NCBI GenBank assembly: GCA_009599575.1
Contig: VWND01000015.1
Coordinates: 930,001 to 994,000, forward strand
DNA from: Blumeriella jaapii
Taxonomy: Eukaryota > Ascomycota > Leotiomycetes > Helotiales > Drepanopezizaceae
Length of the DNA: 64,000 nucleotides
Reading direction: 5' to 3'
Shown: positions 35,201 to 45,724 of the stretch, in pieces
Layout of the letters: each line of letters opens with the position of its first letter
How positions within the stretch are numbered: position 1 is the stretch's first letter
The notes under the pieces: model-generated
Told to the model about the DNA's origin: nothing
Seen by the model: only the letters and a program-made list of their open reading frames with translations
Database searches by the model: none
Program-made: the position numbers and the translations under genes

Positions 35201-36000
35201 TATACCCATACAGCGGATGGCCACTCGGCAGCTTCCACGCCAACCTGGAGAAGCTCCTCGACAAGGTCATCATTGCTGTCGTCACCAAAAACGAAGACCA
35301 GACAAACCTCAAGGCAATTCGCACCCAGGAGTTAGTCAATTACTGCAAGCTCCGCAACATTCAGCTGGTCCACTCGAGAACAGTTATCACTATTTTCATG
35401 CGGATGATGCAGGATGGCGTGGACCGCAAGGCCGTAGCGACTCGCCTACTAGCTGTTCTGCCGCTTCACCTCGAGAAACAGACGGAATCCTATCGGCGTG
35501 TGATACGCTACCTGGCCCATCTGTCTCAGACCGGCGTCCGCCGTGAGCACGATGATTTCGTTGCCGTCAGCATCTACCTCAAGCGTTCAGCCGTCTTCAA
35601 AGACCTCAAGCAAGCAGTCGCAAATGCCTGCAAACTCCCCGATTCTGACGATGCTACGATCAAGACCAGTTGCGTTGCTCTGATGTCCATGTTTGCAGAG
35701 ATTGTGAATTCGTGGCATTTGCCAAACTCCAAACTTACCTTGCAGAATGGCAAGGCGTACCAGGGCCTGCTCGATTCCCATCCAGAGGAAGGCGTCGAGC
35801 AAGATGAGACCACCAAGAGCCAGCGCCGCGGATTCGTGAAGCAGGTTCTTAGTGACGCCGAGAATAGCAGAGTCCCATGGCACGTGGTCTTGACGAAGGG
35901 GGACTTTGGAGATGAGATCGAGCCACTTGACGAGGCATTGTACGTCCCCTCTTTACCCTGTTTCCGTGGTAGAATCGTGGATGTGATTCCGCTCTCTTGA
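32295..36000 (+). CDS. Large protein of unknown function (3 exons)
   Basis: Exons: 32295-32823, 32885-34199, 34302-36000 (1180 aa). Introns are 61 and 102 bp with donors GTATGC and GTAAGT and branch sites CTAAC and CTAAT; both junctions keep frame (FMESR-GYAVFVSG and KNTML-SDLRRLSK). I do not recognise the family. The sequence is soluble-looking, with no signal peptide or membrane helix. The first ~500 residues alternate short beta-like hydrophobic strands. The second half is mostly helical and charged, e.g. KRAHDLQRLRRQAAIQSNV and LRNIQLVHSRTVITIFMRMM. Size and composition would suit a scaffold or complex subunit, but no motif supports a function. The start is the first ATG of the frame (CGGACATGGA context). 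Confidence 0.8.
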
Positions 36001-36121
36001 CTACGCAAGCCGTAGAAGTCGCCTATCCTCTGAATATCCGTCAGACACTTCAACCATCCCCGATTCGAAACCAGCTGGCTAAGCAATTGCTAATTCCACG
36101 TGTTGTAGCTGCCACGAGATC

Positions 36122-36677
36122 ATGACCGGCAAGAGAAAAGCTCCCTGTGTGCTCGAAAAGCCCTCCTCCTCCTCACCTCACGCCGAGATATCCTCCGTCA
36201 TGGAAGTCGCGACGCCCGCTCAGCGCTTCGCTTTCAGCCACTTTTCTGCGCTGATAAAGCCCTCCTTCATTTCAGAGGTTAGTTGATCCTTCTTCTCCTA
36301 CCAGTTCCTCACCTTCACATCTTCACTTACCTCCACACCTCTACACCGTTTCATTAACCTCTCACTCCCCTCTAACCCCTCCGCGATTTTCCTCTCGTTA
36401 TCCTCCAAGCCCCAGAACAGCTCACTCACGTACGAAATCTGAACAGATGGACTCCCTCACAACAGCTGAAGACGTCTGCCGCATCCTGGACATTCCCCTC
36501 TCGACCATGCAGGTGTTCGCCACAGCTTTGAACCCGGGTTTCGACGTTGGCGGAGAGCTGGGCGAGAACTTCAGGGAGGTTGTTGCGGGCTTGTTGAGAA
36601 ATCGGATGCAGAGAGAGAAGAGTGGAGCTGGGAGAAGACTGGTGGGTTTGGGTCTGCGTCTAGGCGAGGAGGTGTAG
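36122..36677 (+). CDS. Possible small two-exon gene, unknown function
   Basis: Exons: 36122-36277 and 36447-36677 (128 aa). The 169-bp intron has donor GTTAGT and acceptor ACAG directly before an ATG. I do not recognise the product. Exon 1 encodes a Ser-rich basic start (MTGKRKAPCVLEKPSSSS) and a helix (TPAQRFAFSHFSALIKPSF). Exon 2 encodes SLTTAEDVCRILDIPLSTMQ and ends with a basic helix. A CTAAT...GTAG intron end lies just upstream of the start, so a 5'-leader intron is possible. It begins 121 bp after the large unknown gene. Alternatives are a different exon pairing or no gene at all. Confidence 0.42.
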
Positions 36678-38579
36678 GAGATGGGGCATAGGGACGAGAT
36701 CTTGAAGGACGGGGTTGAGAACGAGGTTTAGCTGGAGCGGATGGGATGTTGGAAGTTGTGAATGAGAGAAGGGAGGGAAGGAATACGTGAGTGTACATAC
36801 AGTAGTAAGTGTAAGTAAATATGGTTGACGGTTTGCCTTGGGATTTGAGCACAAGATGAGAAAAGAACTTGCTTGCTTTGGTCTTTGGGCCGCTGGGCTA
36901 GGGTACTCGCGTGGCACATACACGTACTGTACTGCTTCCTTCTCAATCCACGCCACGCATCACCGCCCTCCCCCCAATTTTCTTCTTCTCGGGTCATTTG
37001 AGAGTTGGGCATTTGGAAAAAGGGTGGATGAAACCTGGAAGCACAATCTCGAGTCCAGTGTCGAGGTTGAGATCGAGGTTGAGAGGTCGCTGACTACCTA
37101 TCCCGACCTCGCCCCTCTTTGTTAAGCGACACGAATCCAAATAACGAAATCAAAATCCGCTTTCTGCCAGCAAACCTACGTAGATTCTGGGAATGGAGAG
37201 GAAGAGAGAGGAGATGTTGATAGATGGGATGTGTAGAGTTGCTTGCTTGCTTGCTTGTTTGGCTAGTAGGATCATACAGTACCACCTACCTAAGGCATCG
37301 CTGCTGCAGGAGCAGCTACAGTAAGTAGTATAGTCTTGGATTTTCGTCTAAAGTAAGCAAGCATTCTTACGCGAGTTGTGATTGAGGGATGAGGGCAAGG
37401 GAGTGGGCGGTTGTGGAGGTTTGTTTGCTTCGAATCTAAATCTTCGCTTGTGGCTTGACTACCTTAGGAGGTAGGTACGGTAGGTACATACAGTAATGCG
37501 ATGACAACACAAGGAACGTCCGAGGCGCTACCTGAAACGTGCTGGTTCTGAGAACAGCGTGAGGCTTCGACAGGAACGGTGCGAAGAAGGCTGATCGTTC
37601 CGGAGCCATCGTGTTGGCGGTTTTGGGGAGGGTCTACGATTGTGTGGGCGCTGCATTGTGTGGCGAGCGAAGCACGCCTGCCATTGAGATGAAGCATGGC
37701 TTCTGCTGCATGCAAAGTGGAATAGGCAGGTCGAAGTTGAGGGAGGTATCGAGTGGAGAGGTTGCTTTTAAAGATGCTTTTTCGGATGCTTTTTCGGATG
37801 CTTTTTCGGATGCTTTTTCGGATGCTTTTCAAGATTGCCTTTCAAGATTGCTTTTTAAAATGCTTTTCAATATTGCTTTTTAAATTGCTTTTTCGGATGC
37901 TTTTTAAAGTGCTTTTAAGTTGCTTCTTAAGATGCTTTTAAGATGGGGGAGATGTTAGCGGATCTCATACTCCCTTGACTATTAGAGGGGATAGAGGGAA
38001 CGGGCTTTAGTCGTTGGCTGCAGTCCGATTTCAGCGGCTACATCGGTCTCTGGAGCAGTACTCATACTTCAACCAGGCATTCAATCCGTACTTAGCCGAT
38101 GTAGCTACTGCACTGGTCTAAGCAAGACTGCGTGTGAATGAAACCATAAAAATCGGATGTCCTCATCGCGGAAGGCCGATGTGAATCGTGAATCTAGCGA
38201 GGGTATCGATTTCCTACCTACCTATCTTGTAGCCTGCACATCTATGAGGCTTTCCTGTGGTTTGTGTTCGTGATCATCAGCTCCCCTCTCTCACTCGAGG
38301 CTTAATGTCCACGATCAACATGCTAACTTTCCGCTGCTCGGGTAGTTCTCGCTGGTGGGATGTCCTCCAGATAAGACTGACACAATCCTCGTCTTCGACA
38401 TGGAGGATACTGGTTCCGTTGTGTCCATTTCGCTGCGAGCAATTCCTGACTCTGTATTTCCACAAGTGAGTACTCGAAAGAGACAGCCAGTCCAAGACAG
38501 TTCAGGCGCCGCGTACAAGAGCGCGGCAGGACGGATGACGTACCTGAAGTGCCAACTTGTCTCAATTGTGTACTTCCAT
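36678..38579. other. Intergenic region with tandem repeats
   Basis: No gene is recognised. It includes GTACTGTACTG motifs near 36918, a (TTGC)n run near 37240-37258 and the 12-bp repeat at 37773-37941. An ORF on the plus strand at 38355-38921 overlaps the 3' end of the membrane-protein gene and looks like its shadow. Confidence 0.45.
37773..37941. repeat. 12-bp tandem repeat GATGCTTTTTCG, decaying
   Basis: Four perfect copies of GATGCTTTTTCG (37773-37820) are followed by degenerate derivatives (GATGCTTTTCAAG, TTGCTTTTTAAA) to about 37941. The minus strand reads as a Lys-Ser-Ile-Arg repeat, but no gene supports translation. Confidence 0.85.
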
Positions 38580-39650
38580 CTACAATTGATCCATTCCTGG
38601 CATTCCCTCCATGCCACCAACCTTTGCCCAGAACTGATCGAAGTCTACTTCCTGGGCCTCAAACATGGCTTTGGCTTTGGCCATCGTCTCAAGCTGTCGG
38701 TCAGGTGTGAAACCTCCAGGTCTCGTCGACTCATATTGCACCAGTTCAATCCACTTGAAGAAGAGGTTTTCCTTGCCCATTGCCGTCAACTCGTCCTTGA
38801 ACGCCACAATCTTCCTCCGGCCCTCTTCTTCTGCAACACTTCCGCCAGCAGCTCCACTTTCAATGACCATCCATCCAAATTCCTCGCTATGCACCAAAAT
38901 CGTGGTTTTAAAGTCCTGTAGCGAAAGGTTCTTCTTGTCCACCAGCTTTGTCGCTACGATCATGGTCCTCCAATCCAGGTCCCACTCGTTGTTGAGCATC
39001 AGGTACCCCGTCTTCTCAGCCATCCAAATCGGGTCTACTGCCCTCCTCAAAATGTCAAGCATCTGCTCCTGCCTACCTCCTTCCTGCGTGGCATCCTCAA
39101 TCATGAGATCCCACTTCCTGCTTCGCCGTATAATGATCTCCTGTGGGCGAAAGCGCACAGCGAATCTCCATGCCACCGGGTTCCCTATTCGCCTGCCCAC
39201 GAAAAATTCCCTTGGCCATGGCCAGACAAAGACGTACAGCAGTAGGTCCACCATAAAAGTCGCGAATCGCTTTAGCAGCTCCCACACAGAGTCATTGAAT
39301 GGTAAATGCGCCGTATCGATTGTGGTCTCGTTGAACTTTCCCATCAGGGATTGACATATCTTCAAGTAGAATGGCCCAATCGTTTTGATTCTCCATATCA
39401 GAAGTCCAACTATGGCTATGTTCATGAAAACGGGTACCAGGAAGATTTTTTGTTTGAAGTCCGCAGGTTTCGCATCGATATGTGTGATGTAGATGTGCGA
39501 TTTGTCCAGCTCGGAGAGGAAAGGCTTGAGGGACACCGGCGCGCGTTTGAAGGGTTGAGGAGGTTCCAAAGACGGCGAGGGGGGAGGTCTTGGAGCCGAG
39601 GATGTAGTCTTGAAGGCTCGCACCTTTGATTTTGCCTTGGGAGCCATCAT
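38580..39650 (-). CDS. Conserved-looking two-pass membrane protein, unknown function
   Basis: Intronless, 356 aa; two adjacent ATGs (39650, 39647) could start it. The order is: a basic, Pro-rich N terminus (MAPKAKSKVRAFKTTSSAP); a hydrophobic segment KIFLVPVFMNIAIVGLLIW (~67-85); a second one, FATFMVDLLLYVFVWPWP (~134-151); then a soluble domain with EFFVGRRIGNPVAWRFAVRFR, RKWDLMIEDAT and GYLMLNNEWDLDWRTMIVATK. It ends in a Gly/Met-rich tail. I do not recognise a named family. The coherent composition, absence of stops and compact divergent arrangement with IF-2 argue it is real. ER or mitochondrial membrane location is possible. Confidence 0.8.
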   Translation of the reverse strand: MMAPKAKSKVRAFKTTSSAPRPPPSPSLEPPQPFKRAPVSLKPFLSELDKSHIYITHIDAKPADFKQKIFLVPVFMNIAIVGLLIWRIKTIGPFYLKICQSLMGKFNETTIDTAHLPFNDSVWELLKRFATFMVDLLLYVFVWPWPREFFVGRRIGNPVAWRFAVRFRPQEIIIRRSRKWDLMIEDATQEGGRQEQMLDILRRAVDPIWMAEKTGYLMLNNEWDLDWRTMIVATKLVDKKNLSLQDFKTTILVHSEEFGWMVIESGAAGGSVAEEEGRRKIVAFKDELTAMGKENLFFKWIELVQYESTRPGGFTPDRQLETMAKAKAMFEAQEVDFDQFWAKVGGMEGMPGMDQL

Positions 39651-39812
39651 GAGCGTGCGTGACTGTGGTATCGGAATTGAGTTTGAGGTTGAACAGAAGA
39701 TACGCGCAGACGCGCTTATCGGTAGTCGTCACGTGATAGGAATGATGGGACCAAAAAGTTCCTGGACAACAGTTTGTCGCCGCATTCCCCCTCCTCAACC
39801 ATTCGACAGAAC
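39651..39812. promoter_or_regulatory. Short bidirectional promoter region between membrane protein and IF-2
   Basis: 162 bp separate the two divergent start codons. A CACGTGA E-box-like site is visible near 39730; no TATA box is seen. Confidence 0.55.
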
Positions 39813-42800
39813 ATGAGAGGCCGCAGTCTACTACGGGTATGATAGACGACGCCATGTATGTTCCAATGCTGATGTTGGTCTAGGAAACACGCTGTCCATC
39901 GCTGTGCGCCTTCTGCGCCCACAGGCTCGGTCAAGCCCGTCAAGCCTCCCATGTTCAACGCCGATTCCTCCAATCTTCTCGACCCGTCGCAAAGCCGACC
40001 GGAGAAGCGACAGCAGCGCAAGATGATGCCTCCAGAATTCCGCAGCCAACATGGGGCCGTCCAACGGGACCAGGTCTGGGGCCAAGTTGGGGGTTCGTAG
40101 GCGCTGGTTCTGGGATTCCTCCTGTTGGACCGAGCTGGGGAAAAGCTGGGAGCAATGTACCTGGCGTGGGTGTCACCTCAAGACCAGGAGAGGTACCGCC
40201 AAAACCGTCCGAGTTGGCACCATCGTCACCGAATCTCTCAGGTCCCGACAAGCAGTCTGCGTCTCTGCGAGATTCGGTATCTCATGACACCCCGACGAAA
40301 GGATTTCAGGCTGGAATACAAACCGAACCTCAGGCCCACACACCCGCGGAACCGTTCTCTGGTGCCCCCAGGATTCTTGATCCGCATGAGCAGCGAGCCC
40401 GCGATTTGATGCTTGCGAAGGAGGCCAAAGCGCAGGCAAGACAGGTCACCCAAGGGTATGGAGATGGACCAGGCACAACCCGCAGTGGAAGACCTATACC
40501 GCTGCCACGGGTGGAGCGATTTGCGGCAGCGCCAAGAGACTTTGGTAGAAACCTTGAGGCGAGGAATCATGGCACAAATCCGATAAAGGCACGACATTTC
40601 CTCAGTGACGACGAATATCGAAATACCGATACTACCGAAAGAGAGCAGTCGAACTGGGGGTATCTGAGGAGAGTTCCTGCTCGGGAAGCCGAAGGAAAAC
40701 ACAACGATAATGTCGGAATCAATTTCACTCAAGGCCGCGCAGAGAGGGAGGAGCAGTCGAACTGGGGGCATTTGAGGAGAGCTTCTGCTCGGGAAGCCGA
40801 AGGAAAACGCAAGGATAACGTCGGAATCGATTTCACTCAAGGCCGCGCAGAGAGGGAGGAGCAAGCGAAATTTGCGACTTATACGCCGCTCGCACCTGTC
40901 CGCGATGGTGCAAGAAAGCCAAACCCTTTTCCGTTCAGTTCTCGGCAATCTTCTGCTGTCGATGAACGACAGGGTGAGGTGCAAAATATCCGTTCGGGAC
41001 AGCAGCCTAGTGTGACTTACAAGCCGTTGTCCTCAAGCGTACCAGGTAGGAATTTGGGCGCGCCGGTTGGCGAAAACAAGTACACGAGGACGATCGAAGA
41101 AGAAAGTCCCTGGCCGGCGAAGGAGCGCAAAAGGCGAGGACAGACTGCAGAGCCGGCTTACGAAGATCCTAGAGGCAAAGCCAGAGACAAGGCCAAGAGA
41201 CGTGGCCACTTCGTGAAGCACGAGGACATTGAAGCCGTGAACGAGGAAGCTTACGCTCGAGCTGAAGCAAAAGCTCAACGAGCACGAGAGAAGGCAGAGA
41301 GAAAAGCTGCTAAGCGAGCTGCGCCGACTCCTATACTCTTGCCCGAGTTCATCAGCGTGTCGAATCTGGCAGCAGCGCTCAGAGTCAGGTATGAAGTTTT
41401 TGTCCGGAAGATGGAGGAGCTCGGATTTGAAGACACGAGTCACGGCTTCATCTTGAATGCAGAGAATGCTGGGCTTATCGCTCAGGAGTACAACTTTGAA
41501 CCCATCATCGATCGAGGAGCATTGGGCGACCTGAGGGCACGAGATCCACCTGAAGATCCTACAGTATTGCCCCAGAGGCCTCCTGTTGTCACGATCATGG
41601 GGCATGTTGATCACGGCAAGACGACTCTGCTTGATTACCTACGAAAATCCTCCGTCGCTGCGACCGAGCATGGTGGAATCACTCAGCACATTGGAGCCTT
41701 TTCCGTGCCGATGCCGTCTGGCAAGCTCATTACTTTCTTAGACACACCTGGGCACGCTGCTTTCCTGAGCATGCGCCAACGAGGGGCACACGTCACCGAT
41801 ATTGTTATTTTGGTTGTTGCGGCAGACGACAGCGTGAAGCCACAGACAATCGAAGCTATCAATCATGCCAAGGCTGCGGGAGTACCAATGATCGTCGCTA
41901 TCAACAAGATCGACAAGGAGGACTCGAATATTGACCGTGTGAAGCAAGACCTAGCTCGTCACGGTGTCGATGTCGAAGATTATGGTGGCGATACCCAAGT
42001 GGTCTGTGTCAGTGGTAAAACCGGCCAGGGCATGCCGGAGCTCGAAGAAGCTGCTGTCACCTTGTCTGAAATTCTCGATATGCGAGCCGAGACAGATGGT
42101 CCAGCTGAAGGATGGGTTCTCGAGGCCAGCATCAAGTCTGTGGGCAAGGTCGCCACCGTACTTGTCCGGAGAGGTACCATGCGTCCGGGCGACTTTATCG
42201 TTGCGGGTAAGACATGGGCAAGGATTCGTTGTTTGCGTAACGAAGCCGGCGTCGAGATTGAAGAAGCTGGTCCTGGGACGCCCATCGAAATTGACGGCTG
42301 GCGCGAACAGCCCCTGGCTGGCGACGAAGTTCTCCAAGCCCCTGACGAGAACAAGGCCAAGAGCGTGGTTGATTACCGACTCGAGAAAGAAGAGCGCGAC
42401 AGACTCGCCGAAGATATGGATGTCATCAACGAGAATCGCAAGGCGCTTGACGAAAAGAGAGCCCGTGAGAAGGCCGAGGCCGAGGCAGCTGCTGAGGCCA
42501 AGGAAGCCAATGCAGAAGCTCCTGAGAAGGTACGCGACTGCGCCGTCTGGGCCAAAACAGGTGTACTTCATTATCAAGGGCGATGTCAGTGGGTCCGTCG
42601 AAGCAGTCATCGACCAGATATCGGGGTTAGGCAACAAGGAAGTCCAGCCTCACATTCTCCGCTCGGGCGTTGGGCAGCTGTCCGAATTCGACATTGAGCA
42701 TGCTGCAAGTGCCAAGGGCCACCTCATCAACTTCAACACAGACGTCGAGCCCAACATCGCGGCCTTGGCTGAACGGGCGAAAGTCAGCATCATCAACCAC

Positions 42801-43223
42801 AACGTCATCTATCGGTTGGTTGATGATGTCAAGATGGAACTGAGCAAGCATCTACCGCCGCTGATCACGCACCGTGTTTTGGGTGAAGCGGACATCGCAC
42901 AGGTGTTTGAGATTACGGTGAAAGGACGACAGCACAAGTCGATCGCGGGATGCAAGGTGCGCAACGGGACGATCAGCAAGAACGCAAAGATCAGGGTCTT
43001 GCGGGGCGGGGAGAATATATTTGATGGTATGTTGTGCTCTCTCGATTGCGGACTTTGCTAATCGTGGCTAGGGACCCTGGCTTCGCTGAAGAACCTGAAG
43101 AAGGACGTAGAGGAGACGAAGAAGGGGAGTGAGTGCGGGATGGGCTTTGACAACTGGTTTGACTTCAAGGTCGGGGATCAGGTGCAGGCGTATGAGGAGA
43201 TTCAAGAGAAGAGGTACTTGTAG
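39813..43223 (+). CDS. IFM1: Mitochondrial translation initiation factor IF-2 (3 exons, internal frame break)
   Basis: Exons: 39813-39836, 39884-43026, 43072-43223. Introns are 47 bp (GTATGA, branch CTGAT) and 45 bp (GTATGT, branch CTAAT). The 8-codon first exon and start of exon 2 give a presequence ([18 protein letters not shown]). A Gly/Pro-rich region and a 36-residue tandem duplication (40643-40858) follow. The GTPase domain has G1 GHVDHGKT, G3 DTPGH and G4 NKID. Then come domain II, a charged helix and the C-terminal domain with [11 protein letters not shown], ending [10 protein letters not shown]-2 places initiator tRNA on the mitochondrial ribosome. Near 42524-42560 the frame changes by +1. 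Skipping one base gives 1105 aa; a 31-base GTACGC...ACAG intron gives 1095 aa. The family call is certain, the exact product is not. Confidence 0.93.
40643..40858 (+). repeat. 108-bp in-frame tandem duplication inside IF-2
   Basis: Two 108-bp units, starting at GAGCAGTCGAACTGGGGG (40643 and 40751), encode 36-residue repeats with few differences ([14 protein letters not shown] / [14 protein letters not shown]). A third, short start (EREEQAKFA) follows. It lies in the N-terminal linker ahead of the GTPase domain. Confidence 0.92.
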
Positions 43224-44265
43224 ACTGTATATGTAAATTGTGTAGATACGTGACGCGTGGGGTGGGTAACATTTGCGAGGCGTCTACGAGAGGAGGGTGT
43301 TATGGAGCTTCCGAGGTTGTACTCACCACTCAATACATGTACCAAGACTATCATTACGCACAAAAAGTACTCGGAACTTGATCGCAGAAGTACTGCTAAG
43401 CTGAGTGAGCCACTGGACGATACTAAGCTCATAGCACGCCGGTCCATCATTCTACCTCTCTCCCGGGGACAGATAAGGCTAGCTGTGAGCGCTTGTTGTA
43501 ATGTTGAAAATCCTGTATCAAATGCGGGAAAGAAAGTAACGCTATTATGGAAGGAAATGTATTTGTTTATTATATATAAAAAGTCGTATCTTCCAGGCAG
43601 ACGAAACGTACAGGAAAGTGTAAGCAACTTTTGCCTCAATATTATTTGCTCGTTAACTGTGGCAGCTAGCCTTATAAAAGCTTTTTTTTTCGAAACTCCA
43701 CTTTGTGTCTTTCTAATATTCCTCAGTCCGTACGTACAGTATAGTAAAACCCCTCTCGCCACGTCGTTCTTGTTGCCGCTGGCTCGTGGTGTCTTCTTTC
43801 CAGCGGGAGTGACCTCGTCGTCTTCCTGGCGACGTTCTCAGCGAGTCCTCGCAAGTTCTCCAAAAGAAAAAAAAAAAAAGAGGTCATTTTCCTAAGGCCC
43901 TTCCTTTCATTTGCATAGCCAGTCGCTCCTTTTTTGTAGCTTGCCGGCGACCTTGGCGGCTTCTTCTGGCCACAGCAACGATTGGTACTGTATCACGGCT
44001 TGGGGGGGGATCCAGTAAAGACGAGTCTTGAATCGTTGGGTGTGGAATCTGTATGCTTTCTACTAGGTGTGCGAGTGCAAGAATACGGGGTAGTGGTGCG
44101 CATACGCTAGTACGGCACCACGTGATCTTGATGTCATGTGACTTGTGCATGACCCTCGACTGGGGTATCCCCACAGTGATGCAGTCGTGATCTGCTTATG
44201 GTCCATGCTACCAGTTCCAGGCTGCTGGTATCACAGGGGTCCGGAAGTAGTCTTTTGGGTTTTGG
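43224..44265. other. Intergenic region, no gene recognised
   Basis: A 212-codon plus-strand frame (43257-43895) and a 186-codon minus-strand frame (43762-43202) overlap each other; neither has a recognisable family. A GTACGTACAGTATAG motif lies at ~43731 and an A-run at ~43865. Confidence 0.4.
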
Positions 44266-44504
44266 TGTCGATGCTCATGCACGTGAATATATCACGTGCA
44301 CACCACTTCTGCAAATACTGTGGTTTCACCAAGGGGGGTTCAATAATCTACTTTAGATGGGCCTGCAGCCTAACGTGGGCTTGGCGCAGTCACGTTAACA
44401 AGTGTGTCCACGTGACCCATATTCCACACTGGCAACTCTTTTTAAAGGGGTGCCTCTGTCAGCGAGCCAAAACAATTCAAATATTGTACAAAGTAACCTT
44501 ATCA
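44266..44504. repeat. Copia 3' LTR (complete-looking)
   Basis: Starts TGTCGATG and ends CTTATCA (TG...CA). It contains the CACGTGAATATATCACGTG palindrome near its start. Confidence 0.75.
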
Positions 44505-44750
44505 TCTCTCCACCCAGCCTTCCACTCGTACCTCAATCTCATTGCTGTTGATGAATGTCGTGAGAGCCTTATTAGGGGTCGATTTTGTCATTGCGTCAGC
44601 TGGATTATCGTGCCCATCAATCCATCTGACTTCAGCCAATTCTCTCTTTTCGTAGCTTTGACGCAATGCCATGATGTCAATCATGAGTCTCTTTTCTTTA
44701 GTTGTACCCAATTTGACTAGGCATTCATACAAGGAATGCGAATCGGTACA
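44502..44750 (-). pseudogene. Copia RNase H C-terminal fragment, copy 1
   Basis: The minus strand encodes LGTTKEKRLMIDIMALRQ, RWIDGHDNPADAMTKS and a VEGWVER end, the typical RNase H terminus of copia polyproteins. Upstream (44716-44750) the match continues in another frame after a shift. The stop TGA overlaps the first bases of the LTR. Confidence 0.78.
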
Positions 44751-44759
44751 AAATAAACG

Positions 44760-44965
44760 TTGTAAACGCTTTGTTCGGAACTGCCTCCGTCATACACAGC
44801 GTCTGCCAGGTTATTCTTGCCATTTATCCATCGAATTTCAGCTATTCCTCGTCTTTCGTATGATTGGCGAAGCGCCATAACGTCGACCATTAGCCTCTTC
44901 TCCTTGGTAGTTCCAAGTATTGCTAGTATCTTGACCAGTAGGCAGAGGGAGCAATAAGTGCACAC
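44760..44965 (-). pseudogene. Copia RNase H fragment, copy 2
   Basis: A second, diverged copy of the same segment (LGTTKEKRLMVDVMALRQ, RWINGKNNLADA) abuts copy 1 in the same orientation, breaking off after the N-x-A-D-A motif. Confidence 0.75.
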
Positions 44966-45089
44966 GATAGGGTTGGTTGATTTGTAGTAGTATTCTAGGT
45001 GTGGTGTGCGCCTTTATAGGGCGTGCACGGTACTCGGGAACTGGTCGTTTTGGCAACCAGTCATGTGAGCAACACGTGACACTTAATCT

Positions 45090-45518
45090 AGCAACACCAA
45101 GTTCACTAAACATTCGTACAATAAACAGGAATCCGTGCATACAATCAGTGAGTGGGATCCTCGGTAGACTAAGTTGTTAAGTGATTTGTTCCAAGGTAAT
45201 AGCAATTGCAATTGCTAGGTCGGCGCCAGCTACCATTCCCAAGATTTCGCTTGCTAGCACGCTTCTTGTAACACGTCGGCTTTTGGTAGAGCTGAAGTGA
45301 ATGATATTGCTTTGTACGAAGAAGTCGTCGTTCTCAAACGATATATCTTCATTGCCAATAGCTTTCACATAGCCAATCTGGCTACTCAGATCTTCGTTAT
45401 TCGCAAACGAACCGTCCACAAAGACGTATAGCTTCAGGCGATTGAGATCGAGGGGTATGTAAGTCAGCCCTCGGTCCTGGTTGTCTATCATCCATTGCAG
45501 TCGTTTATTCAATTCCAC
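45090..45518 (-). pseudogene. Copia RNase H N-terminal part, fragment 3
   Basis: The minus strand encodes LKLYVFVDGSFANNEDLSSQ and FSSTKSRRVTRSVLASEI, the start of copia RNase H (catalytic Asp in the VFVDGSFA block). A stop and frame changes then interrupt the continuation LSLPRIPL. Confidence 0.8.
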
Positions 45519-45724
45519 GATCTCCTTCTGGCCTGGGTTCTTGAATTGGGCCGCTGGCGCAGTGCACGAGCTTCAACTCGTGATCCCTGTCACCTGATAC
45601 CCACGTGACGCCTATGGGTACTCCCACATCGTGGAATTTGCTGCAATAAGGCTGCCTCTCATTTTGAATAAGTTCTCAAGCTTGTCCTCATTGCCAAAGA
45701 ACACTTCGTAGCCGATCTGTGAAC

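Noticed and set aside
37773..37941. Possible CRISPR-like repeat array
   Set aside because: Units are contiguous 12-mers without spacers, and the genome is fungal.
42465..42560. Longer intron in IF-2 from GTGAGA (42465) or GTCATC (42422)
   Set aside because: Combinations from 42465 do not give the needed +1 shift. The one from 42422 that does would delete the conserved [16 protein letters not shown] helix.
43257..43895. 212-codon plus-strand frame after IF-2
   Set aside because: Overlaps an equally long opposite frame, shows no motif and ends in a Lys run from a poly-A tract.
45549..45600. tRNA-like string CTGGCGCAGTGCACGAG with hairpin CACGAG/CTCGTG
   Set aside because: It resembles the start of a tRNA D arm, but the D loop is missing, no T arm with TTCRA follows and no acceptor stem pairs. 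At best a SINE or tRNA relic.
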